A stretch of 64,000 nt of DNA from Drosophila pseudoobscura. Its lineage: Eukaryota; Arthropoda; Insecta; Diptera; Drosophilidae. Below, piece after piece: positions 8,980-21,983 of this stretch (position 1 is its first letter; every line of letters begins with the position of its first letter). Location of the stretch: contig NC_046683.1 in NCBI RefSeq assembly GCF_009870125.1, positions 60,651,869 through 60,715,868 of the forward strand, given 5' to 3'. The notes beneath the pieces are model-generated. The model was not told the DNA's origin. It saw only the letters and a program-made list of their open reading frames with translations, and searched no databases. A program made the position numbers and the translations under genes.

Positions 8980-11900
8980 ATGATTAACATGGACATAAGC
9001 GTGACGCCCAACTACTCGTATATCTTCGATTTCGAGAACGATTTCATACACCAGCGGACACGCAAATGGATGCTGGAGAACTGGACATGGGTGTTCTACT
9101 ACTGCGGCATCTATATGCTTGTGATATTCGGTGGTCAGCACTTTATGCAAAATCGTCCAAGGTGAGTCTTATATACCATCAAAACAAGAAAAACATGTGT
9201 TCCCTGCCAGCTCCCATCTTATGCATTCGATGCAGAGTCTGCATTATTCTCATGCCTCAAGAACTTTTGCATTGCTTGAACCTTGACTTGGAGCGGCAGC
9301 CCTCTCTCTACCCCTCTCTGTCTCTCTCTCTCTCTCTGGCCATCTATCTTCTCTCCCTTGTGGGATGGAAGAACCGAACCTTTGTTTCCCTCCACTAATT
9401 GCAAGCTCACACATCTCCAACGCCCACATAGAAATTTGACTTTGACCAGCAGCAGTAGCAGCAGTAGCAGCATCTGGCAACGAACGGTAGTTTATTGCTG
9501 TTCTGTCTCCCTCTACAGTGCACAGTACGATGTGCGGTAGTTACCGGCAAAAGGCAATAGTTCTATCTCGCTCCAACTGCAGACTGCTGCCTCCCTGCCT
9601 GCCTGGCTGCTGACTTCATTCAATTTTCTGAGAGGAGAGCCATAACTACATATTTATGCAGGGTACTCTCAGCGAATATGGGTATATTGAACTCCCATTT
9701 TACGAGGCTGCAAATTATTTAAATGTAGAGTGCAGTGTATTGGCATATCCGTTTAGCAGAGTTTTAAATACCGATAGGTATCTAAATATGTATCTGTAGC
9801 TCTTATTATCTTTTAGTGGGTATCCTTCGGTCGGGTATCAGTAGAGAATCAGTACCCTTTGGATTTGCCTTTTCGTTGCTTTCATTTAATTAAATTTCTC
9901 GTCTGATTTGTTGCCAGCACACAAGTGTGCTTCGATTGATTGTTGTAATCGCGGTCAGCCCCTAAGTTCCACCATACCACCGTCATGTAATTATATAAGA
10001 TTACAGTTAATCAATTTCTTAATATTAAGCCGTCAAGGCATGCCGCCACTCGAGAGTCCACTCCACTCCACTCCGTCGGACAATTCCCGGTAATCGAATG
10101 CCAAATCACACTTCCACTTGCGAACAAAAATCACGGGAAAAGGATTTACACAGCGGGCGGCACATGCAAAGAGCCAGAGATAAAGCCGAAGGGAAACGAC
10201 AGCTAATTCCAAACCTTTTGAAAACATTTAATTCCTGCAATTTTCGAGGAACTTTTAAGCAAACCATCATCTGATTGTCTGCTGCGATTGATTCAATTGG
10301 GGGGTATTCGTGTTCGACGATTGTTTCGTTTCGTTTCGTTTCGTTTGGTTTTAATTCTGGCGTTTTTTGCCTTTTGTTTTCTCTCTGCTGTATCTCCCTG
10401 TCCCTGTATTTCTAATTGTCGTCATCAAGATTTGTGGCCAAATTAAGTTACGCTCGTGACATGCCATGTATGGCCTCCCAAACTCCAGGCTATTTTTTTA
10501 TACCCGCTACTCAAAATGAGTATTGGGGTATATTAGATTTGTGGTGAAAATGGATGTGTGTAACGTCCAGAAGGAATCGTTTCCGACCCCATAAAGTATA
10601 TATATTATTGATCAGCATCAATAGCCGAGTCCATTGAGCCATGTCTATCTGTTCGTCTGTCCGTCCCTATCAGCGCCTAGTGCTCAAAGACTATAAGGGC
10701 TAGAGCAACGACGTTTTGTATTCAGACTTCTGTGATATGTCACTGTTAAAAGTATATTTCAAAACTTTGCTCCGCCCACTTCCGCCCTCACAAATGGCGA
10801 AAATCTGTGGGATCCACAATTTCAAAGATACGAGAAAACAGAAAAGTACAGAAAGCAGTATCATAGAGGATGATTATATGTTCTAAAGTGTAAAATCTGA
10901 ACGAGATCGTATAATTAATCGTATAAAAATCTGTGGCATCCACAATATTGAAGATACGAGAATGACCGTATCTATGAGATTGCTGATCTGGATCAGATCG
11001 GATAATTTTATAGCCAAAAGGAATAGATTAATTTGCAGTAGCTACGCAGCGCCCGACGACATGTTCAGACACGTTTTCTATCTCTCCCGCCCGCACAGAT
11101 TGTCGCTCAATGTAGCCATGCTGTCTATGTATCGGGTATACATAAATGTAGAGTTGCGGTCGCCGCAGCAACTCACAACGTTCCCCCTCGTTTTTCTGTT
11201 TTTTTGTTAGATCATAATTTGCACGACTTGTCTGTGAACTGTTTTTGGATGGTTTGGATGGCCACTTTTTATTTCACTCCCCTTAATCTTCAACCTTTTC
11301 TCCACTCCAAGCCGAAAATATTTGTTTACGAGTCTAGTGCAATATTCAGAGAGACATTCCAATGCACACACACGCGCCCTTTGAGTTGCACAGAGGCTTG
11401 GCTTTTGGCCCTTGGATTGGATTGGGTCGATGGATGGATGGATGGATCTGTCGGCTATTTTTGTTGTTGTTAACTTTACTTTACACTTGAATGTTTTGTG
11501 GAGATGCGATGCGATGCCGTTTAAATATTTACGCACATGTCGCACGGAGACGAAAGCCATCAAAAAAAAAAGTACAGAAAGGTGTGAATTGAACGCAACA
11601 ATCCAAAATGCAGCGGTATGGGGGGGGGGATTGTTGGATCTGAAACCAACCTGCGTCATCTTTTTGGAAGGGCGGGGGGTGTTGTAACCCCTCTTCCACG
11701 TGCGTACTCTTAATTTTTTTGATTTCGAGGCTTCTGAGGCTCTGTGATTTCGTGTTTGTGTGCACAGATTCGGTGTAGATATCAAATCGCAACTGCTGTA
11801 TCGCTATGCACATACCTACACGGTATAGGTATAGACAGCGGTCTGTTCGGCTCCGTTATCAGTGGACTGGACTGACTGTCTCCATGCTCCACGAGGCTTC

Positions 11901-14900
11901 AGCGCGGAAAGGCCATCCGTCCGTCTGTTTGTCGGCGTGTGTATGGATGAACATTGTTGTGGTGCCCGCCACCGCCACCGCCACCGCAAACGCCGTCTTA
12001 TCATCCGAACACGCCACAGCCACATTGCCCCAGGCCAGGCAGAGCGCTCCCCAAACACACTATACTCGTGTTTATGCCCCCCCACACACATATTTTTAGT
12101 GCTGTTCGGCTGGCCGGTCGTAATTGCTTATGATATCATTTGTGCCATGATTCAGAAGAAAAAATGTGCGAGGGATTGATTGTAGAGCATACAGAGGCAT
12201 ACAGTGGTCTCTTTCCATCAGCGGATCGGCTTGCCTGTACCAATCTGTATCACTTGAAACTTGAGAGCTTTCCGTCGTCGAAGGGCTTGTACTGTACGTA
12301 TCCCATCGCTGCTGCATTTGAACATTCATTTAGTGCATATTTAAACAGCGAACTACACGTAGAATTGGGTTACTGGACCCACTGCAGCCCCAACGCAACA
12401 CCACCGAAGTGGCGTTTCAAACAGAACAGCCATTAAAGTCATTAAACTGATTAGAACTGTGGTGCAAACCAATACAGTACGATATCGTACGCCGGTTTAC
12501 ATACCTACCCTACATACCATACCATACCATACCGTTTGAGGTACAAAGTACACACGGAACCTTCTGCTTCTCCCTATCCTGCTCCAGAGGGGAAGCACGT
12601 ACAAGACATGCAAGAAGTGGGTGTGTCCCGGTTCCGTTCCCCCGTGTTAGGGTTACTGTGGGGGGTTGACTGGGAGCTGGGGACAGGACATGACATGACA
12701 TGACATGATGACTGTACTACCAGGCAGTACATTCCCTTTTTGTAGCTATTCTACACCCAGAGAAAAAAGCACTGAGGATAAAATAGTTAAACTTAGCTTA
12801 AAGAGAAAATGTTTTCACATACATTTTAAGATTAATACATTTCCTACAAGTTGAATACATTGTGTTTATTTTAAAGTGTACGTTACTTTTTATTGTAGTA
12901 CATTTTTTTCTTTGTATTATCGCCATTTTTTCCTTGAGCATCCACTGGATGTACACTGAACGAATGCGAAAAGCTGCAAATAGAGAGAGAACCGGCTGTA
13001 GGTCTCCGCAAGCTTGCAATCGGTTTCGCGCGACATGCGGCAGCGCCCCTCGGTCGGAAGCTGCGTTGATTGGCGCAGTCATTGCATATCCAACGTCCAA
13101 CTAACTTTTGAAGGGTTGCGAACTATTTTTGCTTTAATGTGTAACACTTTATCACTTGTTAGGTAAACTCTGTTGACCTCTGTCCCTGTTCCCCTGTGTG
13201 TGTGTGTGTGTGTGTGTTTGCGAACCTTAGACTTTGAGTGTGGTGCGTCTCCCCTTTTAGGGAGATCGAACCAATGGGCGTGCATTCAATATTATCTGTA
13301 AACAAACGATGAGTATATGCCGGGGGTTTTCCTTTTCTACGCACACACACAAACATACATATATCGTATTATATGTATATATATTTTGATGGATTGAGTC
13401 ATTCCCATGGCCGTGGCCTGTGAAATTTCTGCGTTTTATTTTTATCAGCAAATGAGTTAATCGGAACTCCATAAGTGTGCGCTGTACATGGTTTACCCCC
13501 TCTCCATTTAAGCCCCCTTTTCTCTGGGCTATAATGATGTCCTTCCATCACGCAAGCTCCTCCAGAAAATGACTAAGGGAAACGCAAATATGCGGAAGTT
13601 TTTCAATTGAATTGCAACAATTGTATAACAATTTGTGAATCAATACGAGTAGGTAATTGCAGCGCTGCTCAGCGATGACTTGACTTGACTTTGGGGTCGA
13701 GTCTTGCGGTGGGGTGTTGGGTTTTGGGTGGGGGGGAAGGTGGCTGTGGGTTGTTGTCGGTTGTTCGAGTTCAACAATAGTAATTAAACTTGCAATTAGC
13801 AATTACAAGGCAGCATTTAGTGGACAACCAAAGGCCACAAAGCTAAAGGGAAAGAAATCAACGCCAGAAAGTGAAACTTCATTTGAATTGACTTTGCTTT
13901 TGCCCGTTAACTTGATACTACTTTATAGGAATGTGCACACACACACACATACATACATACAGGTGTATGTGTATGTGTATATATTAAACAAGAAATTAAC
14001 AACAACCGTTAAAGCAACAGACGTGGAAATGGAAGGAGTGACGAGCAAATCTGGTTAAAGTATGTCAACAAAAAACCGAATTTCTTTATAGGCTCTCTTT
14101 CCCTCTGTGTTTGTCTTTGGTCTGTGGATCTTCCGCAACGAAAGCTCTCACCGCCGACAGAGGAGAGTCTGTCTGTCGGCCCGTCGGGCCGTCTGCCCTT
14201 TGCTCTCGTTTCCTCTTCAGCATCTTTCTCTGTCTCTCGCTCTGGAATCATGCCACATTTACACTTTTACTTTCCACCTGTTTTCGTTGGAAGCACCAAC
14301 TGGTTTTTTTTTCGTAGCTACTAAATTTGGTATTTCTTTGGGATTTCTGTTGATCGAAATTCTGTCGTTTTTTTGTGTTTATAATGCACCTGGAATCTGG
14401 AACCGGGACCCTGGCACCTGGCACCTGGCACCGGGGTGTCGTGTCCCTCCCGCTTACAGTCAATACACACAATCATATTATACACTGAAACTAAAAACCC
14501 TTGCCTTAAAAATAAGCTTCCGGATATCAAATGGAGCAATGGTTCATCGGGTCAAAGGGAGTTCAAGTGATTAGCGGCTGATCACCTGATAGACACGATT
14601 AATGAGGTTAATAAGGGGATAAACATACAGTAAGCGTCATGGAACCTCTTTTAGGCCATAAATCTTTCTTTCTGCAGAACTCGACTCGACTATGCGACCC
14701 TTGAACCCACTTGCCTATCATTTTTGACTTTCGTAAGCCTTTCACAACTTGGATAACAGCAGTTAACGAAACAAAAAAAAACTTGGTCAATGCCTCTGAG
14801 ACCCACCAATCATCTGGTGGTCTGTGAACCCCAAAGTATAATGAATAATAATTATAATGAATATAAAATTCAACCGAAAAAGCAAAAACTTAATTAATGC

Positions 14901-17900
14901 CACAACATAATCGTAGTTCCAGTCCCACTCGAAATTTTTGCAAGCCACAAGCAAAAAAAAGGTTGCAAAAAAAAAAACACAAAACAGAAACAAAAGAAAA
15001 CTAAAAGTGAGACAATGTCTGACTATTTATCGGGGGTACATGCATATACATATACATATATTTACATGCATACATATGCAAAAATTAACCTGTAAAACCA
15101 TCGCCCAGGCCAAAAACTAAACCAAACCAAAGACCCGCGACAACCCTGGTAAAACCGAGACCCCCGCCGTCAACCCCAGACAACATACAACAATCAATTG
15201 GACAATATTTGTTGCTTTGGGGCTTGCATAATGCCCTCTCTCTCTCTCTCTCTCTCTTTTTGACTCCCCTCTTTTCAAGACTTCTTTTGTTTATATGTTT
15301 TGCCAAATACCGGTTTTCACTCTTTCTCTGCGAAATTTCCTCTCCTCTCTTTGCTTATGCAATTTTTCGCTGAAAGAAAAGAAAGTTCCACCACACACCA
15401 CCGCACAGAAGAAAACACAAAAAGATGTCCACCGTCAGTCTCGATTATTCGGCAAATTATGAAATATATGTTTTATCGGGCAGATCGCAAACACCCCAAC
15501 CGGCAGCGGTGGTCCCCCCCCACCCAGCAGCGCTCCCCGACACAAAAGTAGGTGCCGGTTCCTGCCGCCAAATGGGAGGGGCCGTGCCGGCAAAGCAGGG
15601 GGCGACCTGTGCCCGTGCAAAAATTTAGGCCTCAAGGGAGCGGCTTCTGAGGGCCGCCCCTTTGCCTAGAAGCCAAATACTACCAAGCGATTAGCAAGGC
15701 GGATTGGTTTTCCTTACTCATTAATTTCAGGCACGAAGATTCACAGGCCCTGCAGCCGGCAGCTGATGCACTGGCCGCTAGAACCAGTTGGGAATTGTTA
15801 GTGCAAGCGAAACGAAGCTTTTCGAAGCCTTTTCTGGGGCGGCTTTTCGGGCAGGAGAGCAATGGGAGCGTGCAGGAACCAAGAGTCAACCTTCCTTTCG
15901 TTGATTTTGCCTGGTTTTTCACAAAGATACAATTTACAGACAGGTGACTGTTGGGGGCATCCTCTCCAGGGAACTTCCCAGGACTTTGGCACCGCTGCCT
16001 CCAGCATCGAACCAGCACTCGGGGCACCAGTCCTCTTCCTTATCACCGAAGCAGCCCTGTCCGCTCGGCGCCTGGCAATGCTTAGGCCTCCTTCCAACCC
16101 AGAGTAGTGTGTGTGTGTGTGCGTGTGTGTTTTCTCTCTCCTGGGAATTGAGCTTAATTGTGATTAATGGAAATGACTGCTTAAGAAAATCTTAAACTAT
16201 TATTCAGAGCACAAGGAATTTCAATTCTTTAGTTTCTTTAGTTGAACATTTCCGCTTCCAGAATGAAAAACACACAAACACACACACACACACATGTGTA
16301 GAGAAACGCAGCTTAATTGTCTATTACAGTGGGGTGGGGTGGGGTTGTAGGTAGGGGGGGGACACTTATAGCTATGCAAATCCGTTGTTGACTGGGCTCG
16401 CAAATTTGAGTGAGCTTTTTGTATGCCACAATCGTCTTGCACTGCGCCGCAAAAAAATCTTTCCTTTTTTATAGCGTCTGGCGGTTGGCGGCTGGCGGCG
16501 TTTCGTAATTTCTCGCTATCGATCGCAATTGTTTTTTTGGTTTTGTTTCTATGTTGTTGGAGTTGGTGGCGATTTTAAAAATGAGAACAAATACTTATGT
16601 ACTTTTCCGTGAGATTGTGCGACGCGACAGATTTTCTTTTCTCTAAACAGGTGGTGGTTTTTTTTTTGTTTTTTTGGTTTTTTTGGTGCTAAGAAAACGC
16701 CACAATCACGCGGCCCAAAAACTATTCCCACATTCTCTCTTATCACAGGTATTTTTCAGTGTGTGTTTTGGCCAGGTGTTTGCGTGTTAGTGTGTGTGTG
16801 TGTGTGTGGAATGATTTTTTTTTATGACTAATTTATGGCTGACTGGCCGATTGGCTGGGATCGATAAGGGTTTGGGTTCGCTGATTAGTCTGCCGTTAAG
16901 AGGCTAATTCTCATAGATTGCGCACTATTTCATTACTAATTTTTGCCGATTAACGCAAAGCAATACTCGAAAGGGTATGTTGTGAATGGGGCCGTGATTC
17001 AGCTGGACTAACGTCGTTGACTGATATCGCCCGTCAGACAATGTCTGTGATTCACTCCGTTTCCCGTTTCCCGCTTGCCGTTCCCAGAACCCCAAAAAAC
17101 TTCTTCTTTCAGAGAACTCTCAAGCGGTGCGGTGCTGTGCGATCATTAAAATTCGAAACCAGTCTTTGGGCAAAACGAAAATCAAAGAAATTTTATTGGA
17201 TTCCCTCTCCATGCCTCCACAACACTCGTATGGTGGAGGCACGTGGCGGACTGATTTGATTGTTTCTGCAATTGCTTTGAGGGCAAGAAGGTTATCGCCT
17301 GAGCCGTTTCTTTGACCTTGCCCAACATTTTTCCAAACAATTCAAGAAATTCATAAATACATATGTTAATGCCGGAAGCTGGAAGTCGTTAAAAGTCATT
17401 ATTAATCTGTGTGGCTGTTTGGCTGTTTCTGTCCTTCCTGAAGGGTATACAATCTGGGGCACGATCTCGTGACAAAACAATGTCTAAAAATGCATCGAAC
17501 GATCGTGATAGGTACATCATAAAGTGACCTGACAACCGACAACCGACAACCACACGCTGCTCTAAGCTCCCAGCCACTAGTCAGTTTTATAGAATGATTT
17601 CTGTCTGGGATTATAGCCCCCCTGATCACTGGAACGATCATTTTGGCGGTCAATTACTTGAGCAAACTTCATTCGGAGTTTCACTTTGCGGTGACCTTTT
17701 TTCCACGCTTGGAAAAGGGGGTTGGGCCGTCGCTAGTTCTGTCATTGCATTGCACAAATATATACAGTATATATAGTACATAAAGCACTTGATCTTTGAC
17801 TGTCACGCTCGTTTGGGCCCGATCCCTGTTGGCCCCCACACAGGTAAAATAGGTAATATAATTGAAAAATTTTCAAAGGTTTTGTTGACTTTTGGCTTTG

Positions 17901-19011
17901 GTTCGTTGTTTTATTTTCATGTGCGATTTCTCGGTTATTATTGGCTTTGGGTAAATATTGAGTGTTCCCTAGAGAGAGAGAGAACTACACTCCGCTTTGG
18001 AGAAACTTCTAGAATTTAGGAAGTGCTTCCTTCTAACCTTGTACGTATGTGGATATTTATTAAACATTCTCATTGTTCTTGTTGCAGATTTCAGCTTCGT
18101 GGCCCGCTCATCATATGGAACACAATGCTGGCGATGTTCAGCATCATGGGTGCTGCTCGCACGGCGCCGGAACTGCTCCATGTGCTCCGTCACTACGGAC
18201 TTTTCCACTCAGTCTGTGTGCCCAGGTTAGTAGCAATCCCCAATCACCGATCCGCAATCAGATTCAAGGTTGCTTTTGCATACAATGAACCCCAGAGCTG
18301 TTGAAACTTGATTGGGTGGATTCGGTGGATTGTGCTCCCCTTTCGATTGCGACCGATATTTCACCACCTTTTCTCTCTCCCCGCAACGACAGCTACATCG
18401 AGCAAGATCGCGTGTGCGGATTCTGGACCTGGCTGTTTGTGCTCAGCAAGCTGCCGGAGCTGGGGGACACGATATTCATAGTGCTGCGCAAGCAGCCGCT
18501 TATCTTCCTGCACTGGTACCACCACATCACCGTGCTGATCTACTCGTGGTTCAGCTACACGGAGTACACCAGCTCGGCGCGCTGGTTCATCGTTATGAAC
18601 TACTGCGTGCACTCGGTGATGTACAGCTACTATGCACTGAAGGCTGCCCGCTTCAATCCACCGCGATTCATCGCCATGATCATCACGTCCCTGCAGCTGA
18701 CGCAGATGATCATCGGGTGTGCGATCAATGTGTGGGCCAATGGCTTCCTGAAGACCCACGGCACACAGTCGTGCAACATCTCGCAGCGCAACATCAACCT
18801 CTCCATTGCCATGTACTTTAGCTACTTTGTCCTATTCGCGCGATTCTTCTATAAGGTGTACCTGTCGCCGGGCGGCAACAAGAGCCGTCGCATGGCTGCC
18901 ACTCTCGCCGGCCAGAATGCGGTCAAGCAGCCGGTGGACCACATCTCCTCATCGGGCGGCACTCAGTCAGAGGATCAGGCCGCCTATCTGCGCAAGGCCA
19001 AGGCGCAGTAA
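8980..19011 (+). CDS. Baldspot: Very-long-chain fatty acid elongase, ELOVL6 type
   Basis: Elongase (3-ketoacyl-CoA synthase step) of the ER membrane that extends saturated and monounsaturated fatty acyl-CoA. Coding exons 8980-9161, 18088-18225 and 18393-19011 join in phase to 312 aa (316 in D. melanogaster by memory). It starts MINMDISVTPNYSYIFDFEN; a nearly invariant core includes SKLPELGDTIFIVLRK, the catalytic histidine box HWYHH (residues 147-151) and MNYCVHSVMYSYY. There are several hydrophobic membrane spans. It ends AAYLRKAKAQ, a basic C-terminus fitting ER retention. The region before that tail (KQPVDHISSSGGTQSED) is the main divergent part. The first intron is 8.9 kb and may hold alternative promoters. 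The 3'UTR probably ends near the AATAAA at 20144. Confidence 0.97.
10499..11196 (+). mobile_element. Dispersed Drosophila repeat element, about 0.7 kb
   Basis: It starts TATACCCGCTACTC and carries hallmarks I know from many Drosophila genomes: GTTTCCGACCCCATAAAGTA, TTGATCAGCATCAATAGCCG and CTGTCCGTC (about 10590-10665). It ends CGGGTATACATAAATGTAG followed by GCAGCAACTCACAACGTTCC. No transposase is present, so it is non-autonomous or a fragment. I am unsure of the family name (a Helitron/DINE-like or related element). It sits inside Baldspot intron 1. Confidence 0.7.
13195..13216. repeat. GT microsatellite
   Basis: An uninterrupted GT/TG run in Baldspot intron 1. Confidence 0.85.
15236..15258. 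repeat. CT microsatellite (GAGA-type)
   Basis: An uninterrupted CT run in Baldspot intron 1. GAGA factor can bind such tracts, but no function is shown. Confidence 0.8.
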
Positions 19012-20165
19012 GCAACAGCAGCAGCAGAAAGAGGAGGGGCAGGAGCAGGAGCAGAAGCAGGACCGGAAAGAGCAGCGGCAGGAGGATCTGTTAACGGCTA
19101 AGGATGGCTAAGGATTTATTTATGTAGCGGTGTACACGTTGTTTTTTAATTTTAACCCCAGGGCCAGCCAGCAGCACACACACACATACACACACACACA
19201 CAAACAGACAGACAGACAGAAATTCTAGAATTTGTAAGCATAAAGTTGAAACAGGTTGACAGGCATATATCCCCCCTATACTGTACTATATATCTGGATA
19301 ATGTATATAAGAAAAAGGCAACCTCGAGAGCTGTATGGCATAGGAGTAGGAGTAGGAGTAGCAGTAGGAGTAGGCGGAGAGACTGTGGAACATGAAGCGT
19401 CGTACACTTAGCTGCTATATAGACTCTGTAAGGAATGTTGGAATGAGGCATCCTTCTATATATGTATAAGGAAGACGGAAATGATTGTATCCCCAGATCA
19501 GATCAGGCAGTTCTGTCTATAGCGGGGATCTAGAGTTATATAGAGATAGCCACACTACGACACCAACACACCAGAAACATTCACATTCACACACTTCTTT
19601 TCTCCAAAAAGCAGTCTCAAAGATTCCCCTCCGCAAATACAGATTCTGTACAGTTGTAGTGTGCTGTTGAGTCCCAAAAAGAAACAAAAAAAGGTCGTAT
19701 GTATATATATATATATACATATATATATGTATGTATATACCGGTTTATATATATTATTTAACTTGCAGATTTATTGACAGCCTCCCGAATTGATGTAGAT
19801 TTTCGATTGCATTGCGATATTTGCGTTGTCTTCTCAGGTGGGATTTGTGTTGCCTCCTAAGTTAGTTAGAAATTCTCAAGAACACACGCTGTACCCCCCC
19901 TAGTGTATCTAAGGGATATAGATATTCAGGCAGAATAGGCGTAGCGAAAGCGTGGGGTCGGGTCTGAGAACTTTGTACTCTAAGTCTATATACATATACA
20001 ATATATATTTATAAAACTATCTAAATGGAATATTAACGAAGCAAAGAAACAGAAACGGAAGCAAAACAGAAGACACTATAAGTTAGAATATTGTTCCACG
20101 AACCACGATCCACGAGCGTAAATCGCAAATCGTTTTGTAATGTAATAAAGTGTTTTTTTAAAAAG
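19012..20165 (+). other. Baldspot 3'UTR
   Basis: After the TAA at 19009-19011 comes an AG/CAG-rich stretch, CA and CAGA repeats (about 19174-19220), GTAGGA repeats (about 19343-19375), AT-rich TATATA sequence and finally AATAAA (20144-20149) followed by a T run. This looks like a roughly 1.1 kb 3'UTR. No other gene is seen. Confidence 0.6.
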
Positions 20166-21333
20166 TGCAGTGCATCCATTTAACACCACCATTTAACACA
20201 CCACGCAAAGATTAAGGCATTATATATTATATTCAGAGTTCTGTTAGGGGAAGGCATTTATTTAGTTAACCTTTGCATAGGATTTTGGATACTTTGTCAC
20301 AGAAAACGATAACCGATAACGAAAACGTACAGTTTCTACACACAAAAGGAAGTCCTTGAACGTAACAAAAGCTTAAATTATATATATTTATATTTGTAAG
20401 CAAAAGAGAATGTTGATATGAATATGGATATGGATATGGATATGAGAAGGCGAAAAGCAAGAGAGAGAAAGAGATAAACCATGGAAATGAAAAGCAAAAA
20501 GTCCTACTTGAAAAGTTAATTTAGTGTAAACGAGGAAACTGCAACTGAAACTGAAACCGAAAAAGGAAAAGCAAAAGAAACCGAAAGATGATCGGGTGAG
20601 TGCGGGAGGATGGGATGGATCCTGCGATAGGATACGATAGGATAGCATCCCGATGATAGACGATGCGCCGTAGTGGTAGAAATTGAAACGAACAAATTTG
20701 AACTTTTTTGTCGGGTATAGATAATAAACAAAAGTGAAGAACAAAACAAAAGCTAATAATGTTTGAAAATGCTAAACAAAACCAACGGATAAATAAAACG
20801 TAACAAAAGGAAAAGGATGGAAAAACAAACAAATTCATGTGTTTCTCTTGGTTGCGGGAATAGGATTGGGCGCCCTACTTTCCGCCTCGGAGACCATCCC
20901 GTTTGGTTGTGGAAAAGCCGAAAATCATTCACACTCACTGAATCCCATTCTGGTGTTGGCCTAAACGATATAGCCGGGTGGCACCTGTAGAACAAAATTT
21001 TCACTTTTGGTATACCTCGGGCATGATCTCGTCTCGCAACCCCTTCGTGAAGAGCAACACAGTGCCAACATAATCAAAATTAATCGAATCCCTTACAATA
21101 TCGCGCTTCCAATCTGGGGACCAATTTATAAAGGTGTTCTCGTCTGTCCATGTATATTAGAATCTCTTCTGACCATATATGTATATTAGATTGCCGAATC
21201 TGGTCATCGGATCATTACTTATTATAGCCACAAGAAACAAATTCAATTGCATTGGCTAAGCCACCCCTTCCACGTTTTCAAGGGCTTTTCCCATTCTCTC
21301 TATTGCTCTATCTCGCTCTTAATCGTGCAGTGT

Positions 21334-21347
21334 GCGCCCTCTGGCGG
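21334..21347 (-). promoter_or_regulatory. CTCF-like insulator site
   Basis: The minus strand reads CCGCCAGAGGGCGC, matching the CTCF core CCASNAGRKGGCGC at 13 of 14 positions. It lies between Baldspot and Abl, a plausible boundary position. Confidence 0.5.
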
Positions 21348-21595
21348 AGGGAAGCAAGATAAAACGGCAAAAGACAGATAAAATCGAATAAGTAAATGAA
21401 AAACGGAGCCTGGCTGATACAATAATTTGCCAAACTGTCAACCGATTATTATGAATTTTTTTTTTTTACAAAAAATCAATTTGTTAATTTTGCGAACAGC
21501 GTCACTAAACGACATTAAAAAAATATATTCTATTAATTACATAAATCATAAGCTCACGTAGGTACATAATATGTATGTACATATATACTGACAGA

Positions 21596-21655
21596 GTACC
21601 GGGTATAAAGTAGAGCCGCAGTGCTTGCCACGGCTCACCACGTACCCCTCGTTAA
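21596..21655 (+). mobile_element. 3'-end fragment of a dispersed repeat
   Basis: ACCGGGTATAAAGTAGAG followed by a GCAG/CACGGCTCAC block and CCCCTCGTT resembles the 3' end of the element ending at 11196. Only about 60 bp is recognisable. Confidence 0.4.
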
Positions 21656-21983
21656 TTATGAAAATCAGCCTCTTTGAAAGATCGTTTGAAATGGTGCCCA
21701 ATTATATTGAAAGGATCATATTTGAGTGCATTAAGAGACACTCGTTCTATGGTGTGTGTGAAACACTACTTTCTGTTAATACTTCTCCTTTTCGAACACT
21801 GTCAAATAGAAGTACAAACATCTCATCTAGAATTTATTCAGTTGCAAGGAACAATCCCTTCAAAAAGGTTCATTTTACAAAAAAGTTTTTCTTACTCGGT
21901 AAATAAATATTTTAGTTTTGTGATTTTGTGATTTATTAAATTCAACTAAATTTCATCTTTGCAACTTTGGCTCTTTGTTAGCG

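Larger units (their letters stand above)
9162..18087 (+). other. Baldspot intron 1
   Basis: Begins GTGAGT and ends TTGTTGCAG. It holds a dispersed repeat (10499-11196), many simple repeats (CT at 9315-9340, CATACC at 12515-12535, GT at 13195-13216, CA near 13935, CT at 15236-15258, GT at 16108-16130 and 16791-16808) and no convincing coding exon. Open frames here are short, overlap on both strands and are low-complexity. Confidence 0.7.
20166..21983. other. Intergenic spacer between Baldspot and the P-loop gene
   Basis: Mostly AT-rich. It contains GATATG repeats (about 20420-20445), a CTCF-like site at 21334-21347 and a TE 3'-end remnant at 21596-21655. Plus-strand words near 21020-21060 (GMISSRNPFVKSN) read like a coding scrap but stop quickly. 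No complete gene is visible. Confidence 0.4.

Noticed and set aside
11207-11785. 192-codon minus-strand frame in Baldspot intron 1
   Set aside because: No recognisable domain, starts in repeat-adjacent sequence, and no splice context.
21625-21931. Two overlapping plus-strand frames upstream of the P-loop gene
   Set aside because: AT-rich, short and mutually overlapping; read as intergenic.
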